Origin: Lysobacteraceae bacterium PS02065
Lineage (GTDB): Bacteria > Pseudomonadota > Gammaproteobacteria > Xanthomonadales > Rhodanobacteraceae
Length of the DNA stretch: 64,000 bases
Direction of reading: 5' to 3'
Assembly: GCA_029959555.1 (NCBI GenBank)
Contig: JASCPI010000018.1
Location: forward strand, 1 to 64,000
Shown one piece after another: positions 34,024 to 43,091 of the stretch. The number at the start of each line of letters is the position of its first letter. Position 1 is the first letter of the stretch. The position numbers were made by a program, and so were the translations under genes. The notes beneath the pieces are model-generated. The model searched no databases. It worked only from the letters and a program-made list of their open reading frames with translations, and was not told the origin of the DNA.

Positions 34024-36450
34024 ATGAACACCAACGAGGACCCGTCCGGCAAGGTCGTCGACCTCAAGCATCGCCAGGCGACGCAGACGGTCGATCGCGT
34101 CGGCGAGCTGCTCAAGCTCGTGCGCGGCATCGCCCTGAAGCGGGTCAACGGCCTCGTCAGCACGCTGTTCGAGAACGTCGACGACGCACTGTTCGACCTC
34201 GCCGAGCGCGCCCAGAGCAATGCCTCGCAGGTACAGTTCTTCGACGGCATGCGCGAGGTGCGCAAGAAGCGCCAGCTGGTCGAGCGCGTGTTCCAGGAGC
34301 AGCTCTCGAAGATCTTCTCCGACTTCGCCGAGGGCAAGCTCAAGCCGGTCAAGCCCGAGGTCAGCAACCAGGGCAGCGCCGGCCTGTCGCTCGTCGACGA
34401 CCAGGAACTCGAGGAGTCGCTGGCGATCTCGAGCATGGTCGCCAAGGCCGAGAACCGCCTCGCCCGCACGCTGTTCCTCGTCAACCAGCGACTCGCCGTG
34501 ATCAACGGCGGGCACGCCGTCGAGGATGCGAGCAACCCGGTCGGCCCGGCCCCGCTGTGCCAGGCGTTCCGTATTGCCGTGCGCGAGCTCGAGCTCAACG
34601 TCGAAGTGAAGCTCATCATCTACAAGCTGTTCGACCGTTATGTCATGGCGGGGCTCGAGCCGCTGTACGACGAGGTCAACGCCGAGCTGATCCGGGCCGG
34701 CGTGCTGCCGCAGATCCGGCACCAGATGCCGTCGGCCGGGCGTGGAGGCCCGCACGCGGGCGGGAGCGCCATGCCGGGTGGGCACCCGCCGGCCGCAGGC
34801 ACCACCGCCGATCCGAACGCGTACGCGCCAGGGCACGCCGGACACGGCATGCCGGGCGCCTACGATCCCGTCGGCGCGGAACTGCAGGCCGAACTCTACG
34901 AAACGGTGCGCAGCCTCCTCGCGAACCGCCGCCCCGCCGAACACACCGGCGAATTCAGCGGCAGCTACGCGGGCGGTGCGCCGCTCGTGCCGAACCTGAG
35001 CCCGACCGACCTTCTGAATGCACTGAGCATCCTGCAGGGACAGCAGACGATCGCCGCGCAGTCGCAGGCGACGAGCGCGGCCGACGCCGCGCAGGCCGTG
35101 CAGCAGATCAAGCAGGAACTGCTCGACCAGGTCCGCAAGCTCGGCGGCGCCGCGACGAGCGCGCACCACGTCTCGACCGCCGACGAGGACACGATCGATC
35201 TCGTCGGCATGCTGTTCGAGTTCATCCTCCAGGATCGCAACATTCCGTCGGAGATCCAGGCCCTGCTCGGTCGCCTGCAGATCCCGTACCTCAAGATCGC
35301 GATCCTCGACAAGCATCTGTTCGCGCAGAAATCCCACCCCGCGCGTCGCCTGCTCGACGCGATGGCCGAGGCCGGCAAGGGATGGTCGCTCGAGGCCGAC
35401 GCCGACCACCGCCTGCACGACCGCATCAAGGCCGCGATCGACAAGGTCCTGCTCGAGTTCGACGACGACCTCGGCGTGATCGAGAAGGAACTCGAGAGCT
35501 TCGAGCAGTTCACCCAGCAGAACCGGCGTCGCGCCGACCTCGCGGAACAGCGCGCGGCCGAAGTCACACGCGGCCGCGAGAAGCTCCACGCGGCACGTCG
35601 CGACGCGGCGCGCGAAATCCTGCAGCGCATCGGTGACCGCGAGCTGCCGCCGGTCGTCCACAACGTCCTTTCGCGACCGTGGGCGAACTACCTCGTACTG
35701 ACCAAGCTGCGCCACGGCGACGAATCGGACGAATGGAAGAACGCGCTGCGCTTCGCCGACGAGTTCGTCTGGAGCGCGATGCCGAAGACGACCGACGCCG
35801 AGAAGCTGCGCCTGCGTGCCTTGCTGCCGCAGCTCGAAAAGGCACTTCGCCACGGCCTCGGCACCGTCGCGTACCACGACGGCGACGTGCGCTCGCTCAT
35901 GCAGGAGCTGTCGCAGTTCTACCAGCGCCTCGTCGCCGGGGAGAGCGTCGAGGTCAAGACCGCGAAGGAAGTGATCGAGCGCAACGTCGACGCGACCCGC
36001 GCGGACGATGCGACGCCGGCGATGAACGAGTCGGCGAGCTCGACGCAGAGTCCGGTGGAAGAAGTGGTCCTCGGCACGGCGAGCATCGAACCCGATCCCG
36101 TCGAGGCGATGGACGACACCGACGCCGACACGTTCCTCGAGTCGGTCCGCCAGATGAAGGTCGGCAACTGGATCGAGTTCATCGACGAATCCGGCAACCG
36201 CGAGCGCGCGAAGCTGTCGTGGATCAGCCCGATCAGCTCGAAGTACCTGTTCGTGAACCGCCGTGGCCTCAAGGTCTGCGACAAGACCGCCACCGCGCTC
36301 GCCGTCGAACTGCGCCAGGGCAACGCGGTGCTGCTCGAGGAAGTCCCGCTGTTCGATCGCGCGCTCGATGCGATCGTGGAGCGTCTGCGCAAGTCGGGAC
36401 CTGCCGAGGGCTCCGCACCGACGCCACCGCCGGCACCTTCGCCGGCGTGA
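34024..36450 (+). CDS. DUF1631 family protein
   Basis: The 808-aa cytosolic protein is of the DUF1631 family, which in Xanthomonas is often labelled thymidine phosphorylase without evidence. Seen: an N-terminal helical part (NVDDALFDLAERAQSNASQVQFFDGMREVRKKRQLV), a Gly/Pro/His-rich linker near residue 240-290 and a central helical region. A C-terminal domain starts at about residue 705 (MKVGNWIEFIDESGNRERAK and LSWISPISSKYLFVNRRGLK), which resembles PilZ-like beta strands. Its role is unknown; the PilZ-like tail would suggest c-di-GMP-linked control, which is inference. The start ATG at 34024 is preferred because the DNA before it has promoter-like composition. Confidence 0.9.
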   Translation: MNTNEDPSGKVVDLKHRQATQTVDRVGELLKLVRGIALKRVNGLVSTLFENVDDALFDLAERAQSNASQVQFFDGMREVRKKRQLVERVFQEQLSKIFSDFAEGKLKPVKPEVSNQGSAGLSLVDDQELEESLAISSMVAKAENRLARTLFLVNQRLAVINGGHAVEDASNPVGPAPLCQAFRIAVRELELNVEVKLIIYKLFDRYVMAGLEPLYDEVNAELIRAGVLPQIRHQMPSAGRGGPHAGGSAMPGGHPPAAGTTADPNAYAPGHAGHGMPGAYDPVGAELQAELYETVRSLLANRRPAEHTGEFSGSYAGGAPLVPNLSPTDLLNALSILQGQQTIAAQSQATSAADAAQAVQQIKQELLDQVRKLGGAATSAHHVSTADEDTIDLVGMLFEFILQDRNIPSEIQALLGRLQIPYLKIAILDKHLFAQKSHPARRLLDAMAEAGKGWSLEADADHRLHDRIKAAIDKVLLEFDDDLGVIEKELESFEQFTQQNRRRADLAEQRAAEVTRGREKLHAARRDAAREILQRIGDRELPPVVHNVLSRPWANYLVLTKLRHGDESDEWKNALRFADEFVWSAMPKTTDAEKLRLRALLPQLEKALRHGLGTVAYHDGDVRSLMQELSQFYQRLVAGESVEVKTAKEVIERNVDATRADDATPAMNESASSTQSPVEEVVLGTASIEPDPVEAMDDTDADTFLESVRQMKVGNWIEFIDESGNRERAKLSWISPISSKYLFVNRRGLKVCDKTATALAVELRQGNAVLLEEVPLFDRALDAIVERLRKSGPAEGSAPTPPPAPSPA

Positions 36451-36456
36451 CGACCG

Positions 36457-36483
36457 GCGCGCGCACTTCCACGGTGCGCGCGC
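36457..36483 (+). terminator. Hairpin between DUF1631 and nadC
   Basis: GCGCGCGCAC (36457-36466) pairs exactly with GTGCGCGCGC (36474-36483), loop TTCCACG, followed by TTGG. It lies 7 bases after the stop of the DUF1631 gene and may partially terminate it. nadC continues in the same direction 44 bases later. Confidence 0.5.
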
Positions 36484-36526
36484 TTGGCCTAACCTGCGCG
36501 ACCGTCCGCCGCGGAGCGCAGCCACG

Positions 36527-37372
36527 ATGACGTCCCCACCTGCCGAGGCCATCCTTGACGATGTCGAGCGCGCGCTGCGCGAGGACGTCGGCAGCGGTGA
36601 TGTCACGGCCCTGCTCCTGCCCGCCGAACGCCGTGCCCGCGCGCGCGTGATCACGCGCGAAGCCGCCGTGCTGTGCGGCCGCGACTGGTTCGATGCGTGC
36701 TTCGCCGCGGTGGATCCCGCGGTGCGCGTGAACTGGCTCGCCGAGGAAGGTGCGAGGGTCGCCGCCGGTGACGTGCTCTGCCGCGTCGAGGGGCCCGCAC
36801 GTGCGCTGGTCACGGCCGAACGTTGCGCACTCAATTTCCTGCAGACGCTGTCGGCGACCGCGACCGTGACGGCGACCTACGTCGCGGCCGTCAAGGGCAC
36901 GCGCGCGCGCATCCTCGACACGCGCAAGACGCTGCCGGGCCTGCGCCTCGCGCAGAAGTACGCGGTGCGTACGGGCGGTGGCACGAACCATCGCATCGGC
37001 CTGTTCGACGCCGTGCTCGTCAAGGAGAATCATGTCGCCGCGGCCGGCTCGATCGCGGCGGCGGTCGCGCGTGCGCGCGAACTGCACCCCGGGCTGCTCG
37101 TCGAGGTCGAGGTCGAGGACTTCGTGGAGCTGCGCGAAGCGCTGGCCGCGCAGGTCGATCGCATCATGCTCGACGAGTTCGAACCCGAGGAACTCGTGCA
37201 GGCGGTCGTCGAAGTGGATGGCCGCGTACCGCTCGAGGTTTCGGGCGGCGTCGGCCTCGAGCGCGTGCGCGCGATCGCCGAGACCGGCGTCGATTTCATT
37301 TCGATAGGCGCGCTGACCAAGCACGTGCGCGCCGTCGACCTGTCGATGCGCGTCGAACTCGTCGACGCGTGA
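36527..37372 (+). CDS. nadC: Nicotinate-nucleotide pyrophosphorylase (quinolinate phosphoribosyltransferase)
   Basis: The 281-aa enzyme makes nicotinate mononucleotide from quinolinate and PRPP in NAD biosynthesis. Signature segments: LREDVGSGDVTALLLP at the start, AERCALNFLQTLSATAT, TRARILDTRKTLPGLRLAQKYA with the substrate-binding Arg/Lys, GGGTNHRIGLFDAVLVKENH, and the C-terminal EVSGGVGLERVRAIAETGVDFISIGALTKH phosphate-binding region. Full length. The start ATG at 36527 follows GGAG at 12 bases. It converges with the FHA gene, with 14 bases between the stops. Confidence 0.97.
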   Translation: MTSPPAEAILDDVERALREDVGSGDVTALLLPAERRARARVITREAAVLCGRDWFDACFAAVDPAVRVNWLAEEGARVAAGDVLCRVEGPARALVTAERCALNFLQTLSATATVTATYVAAVKGTRARILDTRKTLPGLRLAQKYAVRTGGGTNHRIGLFDAVLVKENHVAAAGSIAAAVARARELHPGLLVEVEVEDFVELREALAAQVDRIMLDEFEPEELVQAVVEVDGRVPLEVSGGVGLERVRAIAETGVDFISIGALTKHVRAVDLSMRVELVDA

Positions 37373-37386
37373 TTCGACGCGCGGCG

Positions 37387-38184
37387 TCAGCTGCCGCGCA
37401 ACATCCAGAACGCGACGCCCGCGACCACCGCGAGCGCGACGACGATGCCGATGATCAGGCCGGCCTTCGAACCCGAAGGCTTGGCTTCGACGACGGGTTC
37501 CGCGACGCGCGAAGCGCCCGCCGCCGGCACCTGCGCACCGGGCGCGAGCAGCAGGAAGCGGATCGTGTCCAGTCTCAGCTCTTCGCCCGGATGCAGCATG
37601 CCGGTGTGGACGCGCTTGTCGTTGATCCACGTGCCGTTGGCCGAGCCCAGGTCTTCGACCATGACACCCTCGCTCGTGACCTGCAGGCGAAGGTGATGAC
37701 GCGAGACTTCATCGGCCGGAATCGAGATGTCGCAGTCGGCCTGACGGCCGACCGTCATCGTGCCGGTCAGCGCGAAGTTGCGCCCGAAGGTGGGGCCCGA
37801 TACGCCACGCAGCATGAACTTGGGCAATGCCATGCGCACGCGCGTACGGCCGTCCTCGGGCGCGGCCGCGGCGGCGGGAGGCGGCACGGGCGTGACACGC
37901 TCGACCGCGACGACCCGGCAGCCGATGCGTCCGAAAAGCAGCAGGTCGCCCGGCTTGAGCGGGCTCTCGCCATCGATCTGGCGGCCATTGAGCACGGTCG
38001 CGACGCTCGCATCGCGTACGCGCACGATGGCCTGGCCATCGCGCGTCTCGATCTCGCAATGGTCGAGCGCGACGCCCGAGGCGACCAGCACGACATGGGC
38101 ATCGCTGCCCGAGCCGACGCGCGTGATGCCCTCCCCGAGCATCACGGTCTCGTGCTCGCCATTCGGAAAAATCAGCTTCATCAC
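37387..38184 (-). CDS. Membrane-anchored protein with two FHA domains
   Basis: The 265-aa protein reads as two FHA-type domains joined by a Pro/Ala linker: residues about 10-85 (MLGEGITRVGSGSDAHVVL, DHCEIETRDGQAIVRV, LNGRQIDGE) and about 130-205 (TMTVGRQADCDISIPADEVSRHHLRLQ, DLGSANGTWINDKRV). A C-terminal helix (AGLIIGIVVALAVVAGVAFWML) would anchor it in the membrane with the FHA part cytosolic. FHA domains bind phosphothreonine. It sits next to a Ser/Thr kinase gene, its probable partner or substrate reader. The start is either the first ATG or the ATG following it. Confidence 0.9.
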   Translation of the reverse strand: MMKLIFPNGEHETVMLGEGITRVGSGSDAHVVLVASGVALDHCEIETRDGQAIVRVRDASVATVLNGRQIDGESPLKPGDLLLFGRIGCRVVAVERVTPVPPPAAAAAPEDGRTRVRMALPKFMLRGVSGPTFGRNFALTGTMTVGRQADCDISIPADEVSRHHLRLQVTSEGVMVEDLGSANGTWINDKRVHTGMLHPGEELRLDTIRFLLLAPGAQVPAAGASRVAEPVVEAKPSGSKAGLIIGIVVALAVVAGVAFWMLRGS

Positions 38185-38212
38185 GCCCCCTTGGCGCTTC
38201 GGTGATGCGGTG

Positions 38213-40675
38213 TCACGGGCCGATTTCGCGCACGACGCGGAAACCGAGAGTGTTCATGGCGACGTCGTCGCCGTAGGCGTTGCTTTCGGTGACGCCCTCG
38301 CGATCGCCCGGCGACATCCAGCCGCGTCCGCGCACGCCGTGCTCGCGGCAGCCCGCGGCGAGTGCGCCGGACTTGCCGCACGCGGCGATCCACTCGCGCG
38401 CGTTGCCGTCGATGTCGAACACACCAGCGACGGCCGGGAAGCGGCCCGCGGGCGAGGTCGCGGAGAAGCCGTCGTCGCACTCGGCACCGGCACGCGTATC
38501 GAAGGCCTTGCGGAATGCGGCATCGGCGAGGTTCGCGCTCGTGCAGCTTCCCGCCGGCGCCTGCTTCGCGAGCTGGTCCCATTCGGCGGCCGTGGCGAGG
38601 CGATAGCGCTTGCCGGTCGCCTTCGACACCCAGTCGGCGTAGGCCACGGCTTGGGCGAAGCTGACGCAGACGACCGGATGCGTGTCGTCCTGATCGAAGC
38701 CCGGTGCCTGCCACGTGCGCTTGCGCGACGAGCGGAATACCGACTCGCGGTCGCGACATGACGGCTCCTTGCCGCCGAACTGGCGCTGGCCGGCCGCGGC
38801 CCACCAGCGTGCGAATTCGGCGCGCGTGGTCTCGCGGCGCGCGAACGCGAGGCGCGTCGACGTCACGACGAGTTCGGGCCCCTTGCCGTCGTCCGCAGCG
38901 TCACGGAACACGAAACCGGGCGCGCCGATGCGATCGACGGTACGCAGGGCATCACGCGCCTTCGTGTTCTTCGCGTCGAGTGCGAGCGCTTTCTCGTAGG
39001 CCGTGCGTGCGGTGTCCTTGTCCCATGCGAGCGCGGCCGCATCGGCTTGCGCGACGAGCGCGTCGACTTCGGTCGTGCGGCGCGTGCGCGCGGCGGCGAC
39101 CGTGGCGGCACCGTCGGGCACCGTCGCGGCGACTTCCTCGGCCTTGGCGAGGAAGTCGGTGAACTCCTTGGGATTCCCCGCCGTCCACGCCTTCTCGGCG
39201 AGGTCGATGTAAGCGCGCGCGGTGTCGACCACGCCTTGCGCGGCAGGCTTGGACTTGGCGTCGATGCGCAGGGCCAGGCTGAAGCGCTCGAACGCATTCG
39301 TGCGCGGCGGATTGGTCAGTCGCTGGCCGGCGAGGTCGGCGCGCGCGAGCCGCACGAGCTCGACCACCGGATCGACGACCGTCGGCACCTTCGATAGATC
39401 GAGGGGCTCTTCACTCGCGACGTCGGTGACTTCGGTGGTCGCGTCGGTCGATGCCATGGCGTCGGGCGAGTCGGGCGACGCCGAAGCCCCGGGTGCCGGC
39501 TCGGCGATGCCAGGAGCCTGCGTCGGCGCCTCGACGGCAACGGGCTTTTCGACGGCCTTCGGTGCATCGGCAGCAGGTTTCGCGGGAGGCGGACGCACGG
39601 ACGCCGTGGACGTCGGCGCTTTCGGCGCGAATACCGCGTAGCCGACACCGGCAACCACCAGGGCACCGACGACGGCGAGCACGATCGGCACCCAGCGCTT
39701 CGTCGCGGCGGGAGCAGCGGCATCGACGGCCGCTGAAACCGGCTCCGTCGCGGGCACGGGGGGCCGGGAGGGTGGCTCGGCTGCCGCACGCGATGCCGCT
39801 GCGGCCGCGACCGCTTCGCGCTTGATCACGCGCGTCGGTGCCTCGGCCTCCGCGGGCGTTGGCGGCGCGACCGCACGCGTGTCGAAGCGCGACAGCGCCG
39901 TGACGAACTCGTCGGCACTCTGGTAGCGGTCGGCGGGATCCTTCGCGAGCGCCTTGTCGATGATCGGCTGCCAGTGCGCCTGTGCGGGTGGCAGGCGCGG
40001 GATCGGCTCGAACACGTGCGCGTAGGACACCGCGAAGCCGTCCGCACCTTCGTACGGCGGCTTGCCGGTGAGACCGAACCAGGTCAGCACGCCGAGGCCG
40101 TAGAGGTCGGAGCGGGCATCCACGTCGCCACCACGCGCCTGCTCGGGGCTCATGTAATGGCTGGTGCCGATCGAGATGCCGGCGCTGGTGATGCGGGCGG
40201 CCTGGCTGATCGCGCGGGCGATGCCGAAGTCGGTCAGCACCGGCGTGTCGTTGACGTCGAACAGGATGTTGCCGGGCGCGACGTCGCGATGCACGTAACC
40301 GCGCTGGTGCGCGTAGCCGAGGGCGTTGGCGACCCCCTCGAGGACGCGCACGAGGTCCTTCTCGGACAGGCCGATGCGCACGCGCTGGGCGAAGTCGCCG
40401 CCCGACAGGTGCTGCATCGAGAAATAGTTGAGCTGCGTCTGCGTCACGCCGACGTCGTACACCTGCACGATGTTGGGGTGGGCGAGCGACGCGAGCATGC
40501 GCGCTTCCTGCAGGAAGCGCTTGGAGAAGGTCGGATCGACGGCGAGCGCGGGGGCCATGACCTTGAGCGCGACTTCGCGATCCAGCGAGGTCTGCACCGC
40601 GAGATAGACGCTGGCCATCCCGCCCGCACCCAGCTCGCGTCGCACCAGGTAGCCTGGAATATCGATTGCCGTCAC
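38213..40675 (-). CDS. Membrane Ser/Thr protein kinase fused to a formylglycine-generating-enzyme-like (SUMF1) domain
   Basis: The 820-aa protein starts at GTG 40673-40675, chosen because GGGGAG lies 6 bases upstream and the first kinase strand follows at once. The kinase domain (about 5-265) shows the glycine loop RELGAGGMASVYLA, VALKVM (Lys), the catalytic loop YVHRDVAPGNILF, DFGIARA and GTSHYMSPEQ. The catalytic loop has Ala where most kinases have Lys (HRDxKPxN). A Pro/Ala linker, a transmembrane helix (about residues 340-360, VPIVLAVVGALVVAGVGYAVF) and a helical stalk follow. A C-terminal FGE-sulfatase domain (about 600-820, with VCVSFAQAVAYADWVSKATG and NAYGDDVAMNTLGFRVV) would lie in the periplasm. 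The FHA gene follows 28 bases later. Confidence 0.93.
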   Translation of the reverse strand: MTAIDIPGYLVRRELGAGGMASVYLAVQTSLDREVALKVMAPALAVDPTFSKRFLQEARMLASLAHPNIVQVYDVGVTQTQLNYFSMQHLSGGDFAQRVRIGLSEKDLVRVLEGVANALGYAHQRGYVHRDVAPGNILFDVNDTPVLTDFGIARAISQAARITSAGISIGTSHYMSPEQARGGDVDARSDLYGLGVLTWFGLTGKPPYEGADGFAVSYAHVFEPIPRLPPAQAHWQPIIDKALAKDPADRYQSADEFVTALSRFDTRAVAPPTPAEAEAPTRVIKREAVAAAAASRAAAEPPSRPPVPATEPVSAAVDAAAPAATKRWVPIVLAVVGALVVAGVGYAVFAPKAPTSTASVRPPPAKPAADAPKAVEKPVAVEAPTQAPGIAEPAPGASASPDSPDAMASTDATTEVTDVASEEPLDLSKVPTVVDPVVELVRLARADLAGQRLTNPPRTNAFERFSLALRIDAKSKPAAQGVVDTARAYIDLAEKAWTAGNPKEFTDFLAKAEEVAATVPDGAATVAAARTRRTTEVDALVAQADAAALAWDKDTARTAYEKALALDAKNTKARDALRTVDRIGAPGFVFRDAADDGKGPELVVTSTRLAFARRETTRAEFARWWAAAGQRQFGGKEPSCRDRESVFRSSRKRTWQAPGFDQDDTHPVVCVSFAQAVAYADWVSKATGKRYRLATAAEWDQLAKQAPAGSCTSANLADAAFRKAFDTRAGAECDDGFSATSPAGRFPAVAGVFDIDGNAREWIAACGKSGALAAGCREHGVRGRGWMSPGDREGVTESNAYGDDVAMNTLGFRVVREIGP

Positions 40676-40790
40676 TCGGAACTCCCCACGCAGTGCCGGG
40701 ATTGTAGCGAAACGGCGACGTCCGACGATGAACCCGAGGTAAGAAGGGCGAGGCCTTGTCGCCCCGCGTGACCGCCTCCACACTCACGTC

Positions 40791-41123
40791 ATGCTGGGGA
40801 CCATGATACCGATGTTGCTGGGGGGGCTCGCCGTGGCCCTGTGGTTCGACGCGCTCGCGGCGCGGGAGCTCGCCGCGCGTCACGCGCGCCGGTTGTGCCA
40901 GGAAGCCGGGCTGCAGCTGCTCGACCACACCGTGTCGTTGCAGAGACTCGGTTTCGCGCGCCGCGACGGTCGGCTCTGCCTGCGCCGCCGCTACGGATTC
41001 GAGGTCAGCTTCGACGGCACCGATCGCCACCCGGCCAACATCGGCATGGTCGGGCGCAGTGTCGGCACGTGGACCCTGCCCGTGCGCGAGGTCGCGAACG
41101 GGCTGCCGCCGATCGGCGACTGA
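40791..41123 (+). CDS. DUF3301 domain protein
   Basis: The 110-aa protein has an N-terminal hydrophobic segment (MLLGGLAVALWFDALAA), which suggests a membrane anchor, and the DUF3301 body. That body has ARHARRLCQEAGLQLLDHTVSLQRLGFAR and DGRLCLRRRYGFEVSFDG. It is a small gammaproteobacterial protein of unknown function. The start may instead be the fifth codon, where GGGGA is nearer the ATG. Divergent from the kinase gene and convergent with sspB, from which it is separated by 3 bases. Confidence 0.85.
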   Translation: MLGTMIPMLLGGLAVALWFDALAARELAARHARRLCQEAGLQLLDHTVSLQRLGFARRDGRLCLRRRYGFEVSFDGTDRHPANIGMVGRSVGTWTLPVREVANGLPPIGD

Positions 41124-41126
41124 TTC

Positions 41127-41525
41127 CTACTTGACGACGCGCAGCGTCGGGCGCTTCGGCGCTTCCTCGGGAGGCTCGGGTTCCGGCTCGGGCTCGGGCG
41201 CTCCCTCGGCCGGGAACATCATGCCCTGCCCGTTCTCCTGTGCGTAGATCGCCAGCACCGCGAACACGGGGATCTCGATCGACTGGCTGACCCCGCCGAA
41301 ACGTGCGAGGAACGTCACCACGTCGTTGCCGATCGTGAGCTGGGCGACCGCGCGCGGCGCGATGCTGAGCACGACACGACCATCCTTGACCGCACTCGGC
41401 GGAACCCTCACGCCACCTGCCGTCGCGTCGACCAGCAGGTAAGGCGTGAGGTCGTTGTCGCAGATCCATTCGAGCATCGCCCGCAACAGATACGGGCGGT
41501 TGGAACTCATTGCAGTAGCAGACAC
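41127..41525 (-). CDS. sspB: ClpXP protease specificity-enhancing factor SspB
   Basis: The 132-aa adaptor delivers ssrA-tagged proteins to ClpXP. Seen: RPYLLRAMLEWICDNDLTPYLLVDA at the start, FLARFGGVSQSIEIPVFAVLAIYAQENG, and an acidic Pro/Glu-rich linker followed by RPTLRVVK, the ClpX-docking tail. The start is a GTG at 41523-41525 with GAGGA about 9 bases upstream; an ATG five codons later is an alternative. It follows sspA in the usual operon order with 12 bases between them. Confidence 0.95.
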   Translation of the reverse strand: MSATAMSSNRPYLLRAMLEWICDNDLTPYLLVDATAGGVRVPPSAVKDGRVVLSIAPRAVAQLTIGNDVVTFLARFGGVSQSIEIPVFAVLAIYAQENGQGMMFPAEGAPEPEPEPEPPEEAPKRPTLRVVK

Positions 41526-41537
41526 CAGCCCGTTTCC

Positions 41538-42161
41538 TCAGTGGCGCAAGGCGCGTTCTTCAGGTGTCAGGCTACGCGTGAAACCCTGGCTGCGGAAGAT
41601 GCGTTCGCCGTAGTCGAGCACGGGCTGTGCTTCCTTGGGCAACTGCACGTCGAGTGCCTCGAGACGCCAGATCAGCGGCGCGAGCGCGCAGTCGGCGAGG
41701 CTCATCTCGGGACTCAGGAAGAACCGCGACGCCTTGAAGGCCGGCGCATTGCGGACGAGGTCGTCTCGCAAGGTGCGGCGCGCGGCCTCGGCGGCCTTGC
41801 CGCCTTCGTCGATGCGGTCCACGAGGGTGAGCCAGTCGTTCTCGAGGCGCACGATCGCCAGACGCAGGCGCGCACGCGACAGCGGGTCGACCGGCATCAG
41901 CGGCGGATGCGGGTAGCGCTCGTCGAGGTACTCGCAGATCACGCTCGTGTCGTAGAGCACGAGGTCGCGGTCCACGAGGGTCGGGACCGAGTTGTACGGA
42001 TTGAGGTCGATGAGGTCTTCGGGCGGGTTGTCGAGGTCGACCGTCACATGGTCGTAACTGACGCCCTTCGCCGCGAGCACAAGCCGGACCCTGTGCGAAT
42101 GCACGCAGTCCGGCGCCGAGAACACCGTCAGAACCGCGCGCGAGCGCTGATTCAAGGCCAT
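41538..42161 (-). CDS. sspA: Stringent starvation protein A
   Basis: The 207-aa protein is a glutathione S-transferase-fold RNA polymerase-associated protein that changes transcription in stationary phase and phage growth. N-terminal thioredoxin-like part: LTVFSAPDCVHSHRVRLVL, with VDLDNPPEDLIDLNPYNSVPTLVDRDLVLYDT; helical C-terminal part: RRTLRDDLVRNAPAFKASRFFLSPEMSLADC. The start MALNQRSR (42159-42161) has GGAGG 8 bases before the ATG, so the longer frame is not used. First gene of sspAB. Confidence 0.95.
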   Translation of the reverse strand: MALNQRSRAVLTVFSAPDCVHSHRVRLVLAAKGVSYDHVTVDLDNPPEDLIDLNPYNSVPTLVDRDLVLYDTSVICEYLDERYPHPPLMPVDPLSRARLRLAIVRLENDWLTLVDRIDEGGKAAEAARRTLRDDLVRNAPAFKASRFFLSPEMSLADCALAPLIWRLEALDVQLPKEAQPVLDYGERIFRSQGFTRSLTPEERALRH

Positions 42162-42329
42162 TCGCAACTCCTCCCCCGCGGGCCGGGACCCCGCCAGATC
42201 CAGAACAGCCGGAGCAATTCCGGCTGCTCCCGAGGCGCCGAACTTTACTACGGCGGGACTGAACCGCATAGCAGGCCCGTGACAGGCCGGAGAACGGGTC
42301 GGCCCGCCGTGGCGGGCCGACCGGGGACG

Positions 42330-43091
42330 TCAGTGGACGTCCTTCCAGTATTCCTGCTTGAGCAGCCAGGCGAGCAACGTGAACAGGCCGAGGAAGGCCA
42401 GCACCCACACGCCGACCATCTTGCGCTTGAGACCGGCGGGCTCGGCCGTGTACTGCAGGAAGTTGGCGATGTCGCGTGCCGCGGCATCGAACTCGGCCGG
42501 GCTCAGGCGACCTTCCTGGTGCACTTCGAATTTGTCGAACACCGGATCGCCGCTTTCGTGTGCCTTGAATGTCGCGGTCTGGATGCCCTGGAGCTCCCAC
42601 AGCGCGTTCGGCATCGACGCGTTCGGGAAGGTCGTGTTGTTCCAGCCCAGCGGACGCGTCGGATCGACGTAGAACGTCTTGAGGTAGGTGTAGATGTAGT
42701 CCGTCCCCTTCGCGCGCGCCATGAGCGTGAGATCCGGCGGCGTCGCGCCGAACCAGCGCTTGGCATCGTCGGGATTCATGCTCGGCGGCACCTGCTCGCC
42801 GAACTTGGCCGTCGTGAAGTTCAGGTTGTCCATGACCTGCTCTTCGGTCAGGCCGAGGTCCTCCGCGATGCGCGAGTAGCGCATGAGCTTGAGCGAGTGG
42901 CAGCCCGAGCAGTAGTTGAAGAACAGCTTCGCGCCGTTCTGCAGGGAACCCGTATCGGACAGGCTCGCGTTGGAGGCCTGCAGGCTGCCGCCACCGGCCG
43001 CCATCGCGGCAGCCGGCGCGAGCACGAGGGCCAGCGCCATCAACACGTTCACGATCGCATGTCGCGTCTGCTGCATGATCGTCTCAGTCAT
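42330..43091 (-). CDS. petC: Cytochrome c1 of the bc1 complex
   Basis: The 253-aa precursor has a signal peptide (HAIVNVLMALALVLAPAAAMA) and the haem c attachment motif CSGCHS (about residues 60-65). The central body includes KRWFGATPPDLTLMARAKG, with the Met ligand probably in the PNASMPNALWELQ region. A C-terminal membrane anchor (VGVWVLAFLGLFTLLAWLLKQEYW) follows. It accepts electrons from the Rieske protein and passes them to soluble cytochrome c. Overlaps petB by 8 bases (stop at 43084). An ATG five codons later is an alternative start. Confidence 0.96.
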   Translation of the reverse strand: MTETIMQQTRHAIVNVLMALALVLAPAAAMAAGGGSLQASNASLSDTGSLQNGAKLFFNYCSGCHSLKLMRYSRIAEDLGLTEEQVMDNLNFTTAKFGEQVPPSMNPDDAKRWFGATPPDLTLMARAKGTDYIYTYLKTFYVDPTRPLGWNNTTFPNASMPNALWELQGIQTATFKAHESGDPVFDKFEVHQEGRLSPAEFDAAARDIANFLQYTAEPAGLKRKMVGVWVLAFLGLFTLLAWLLKQEYWKDVH

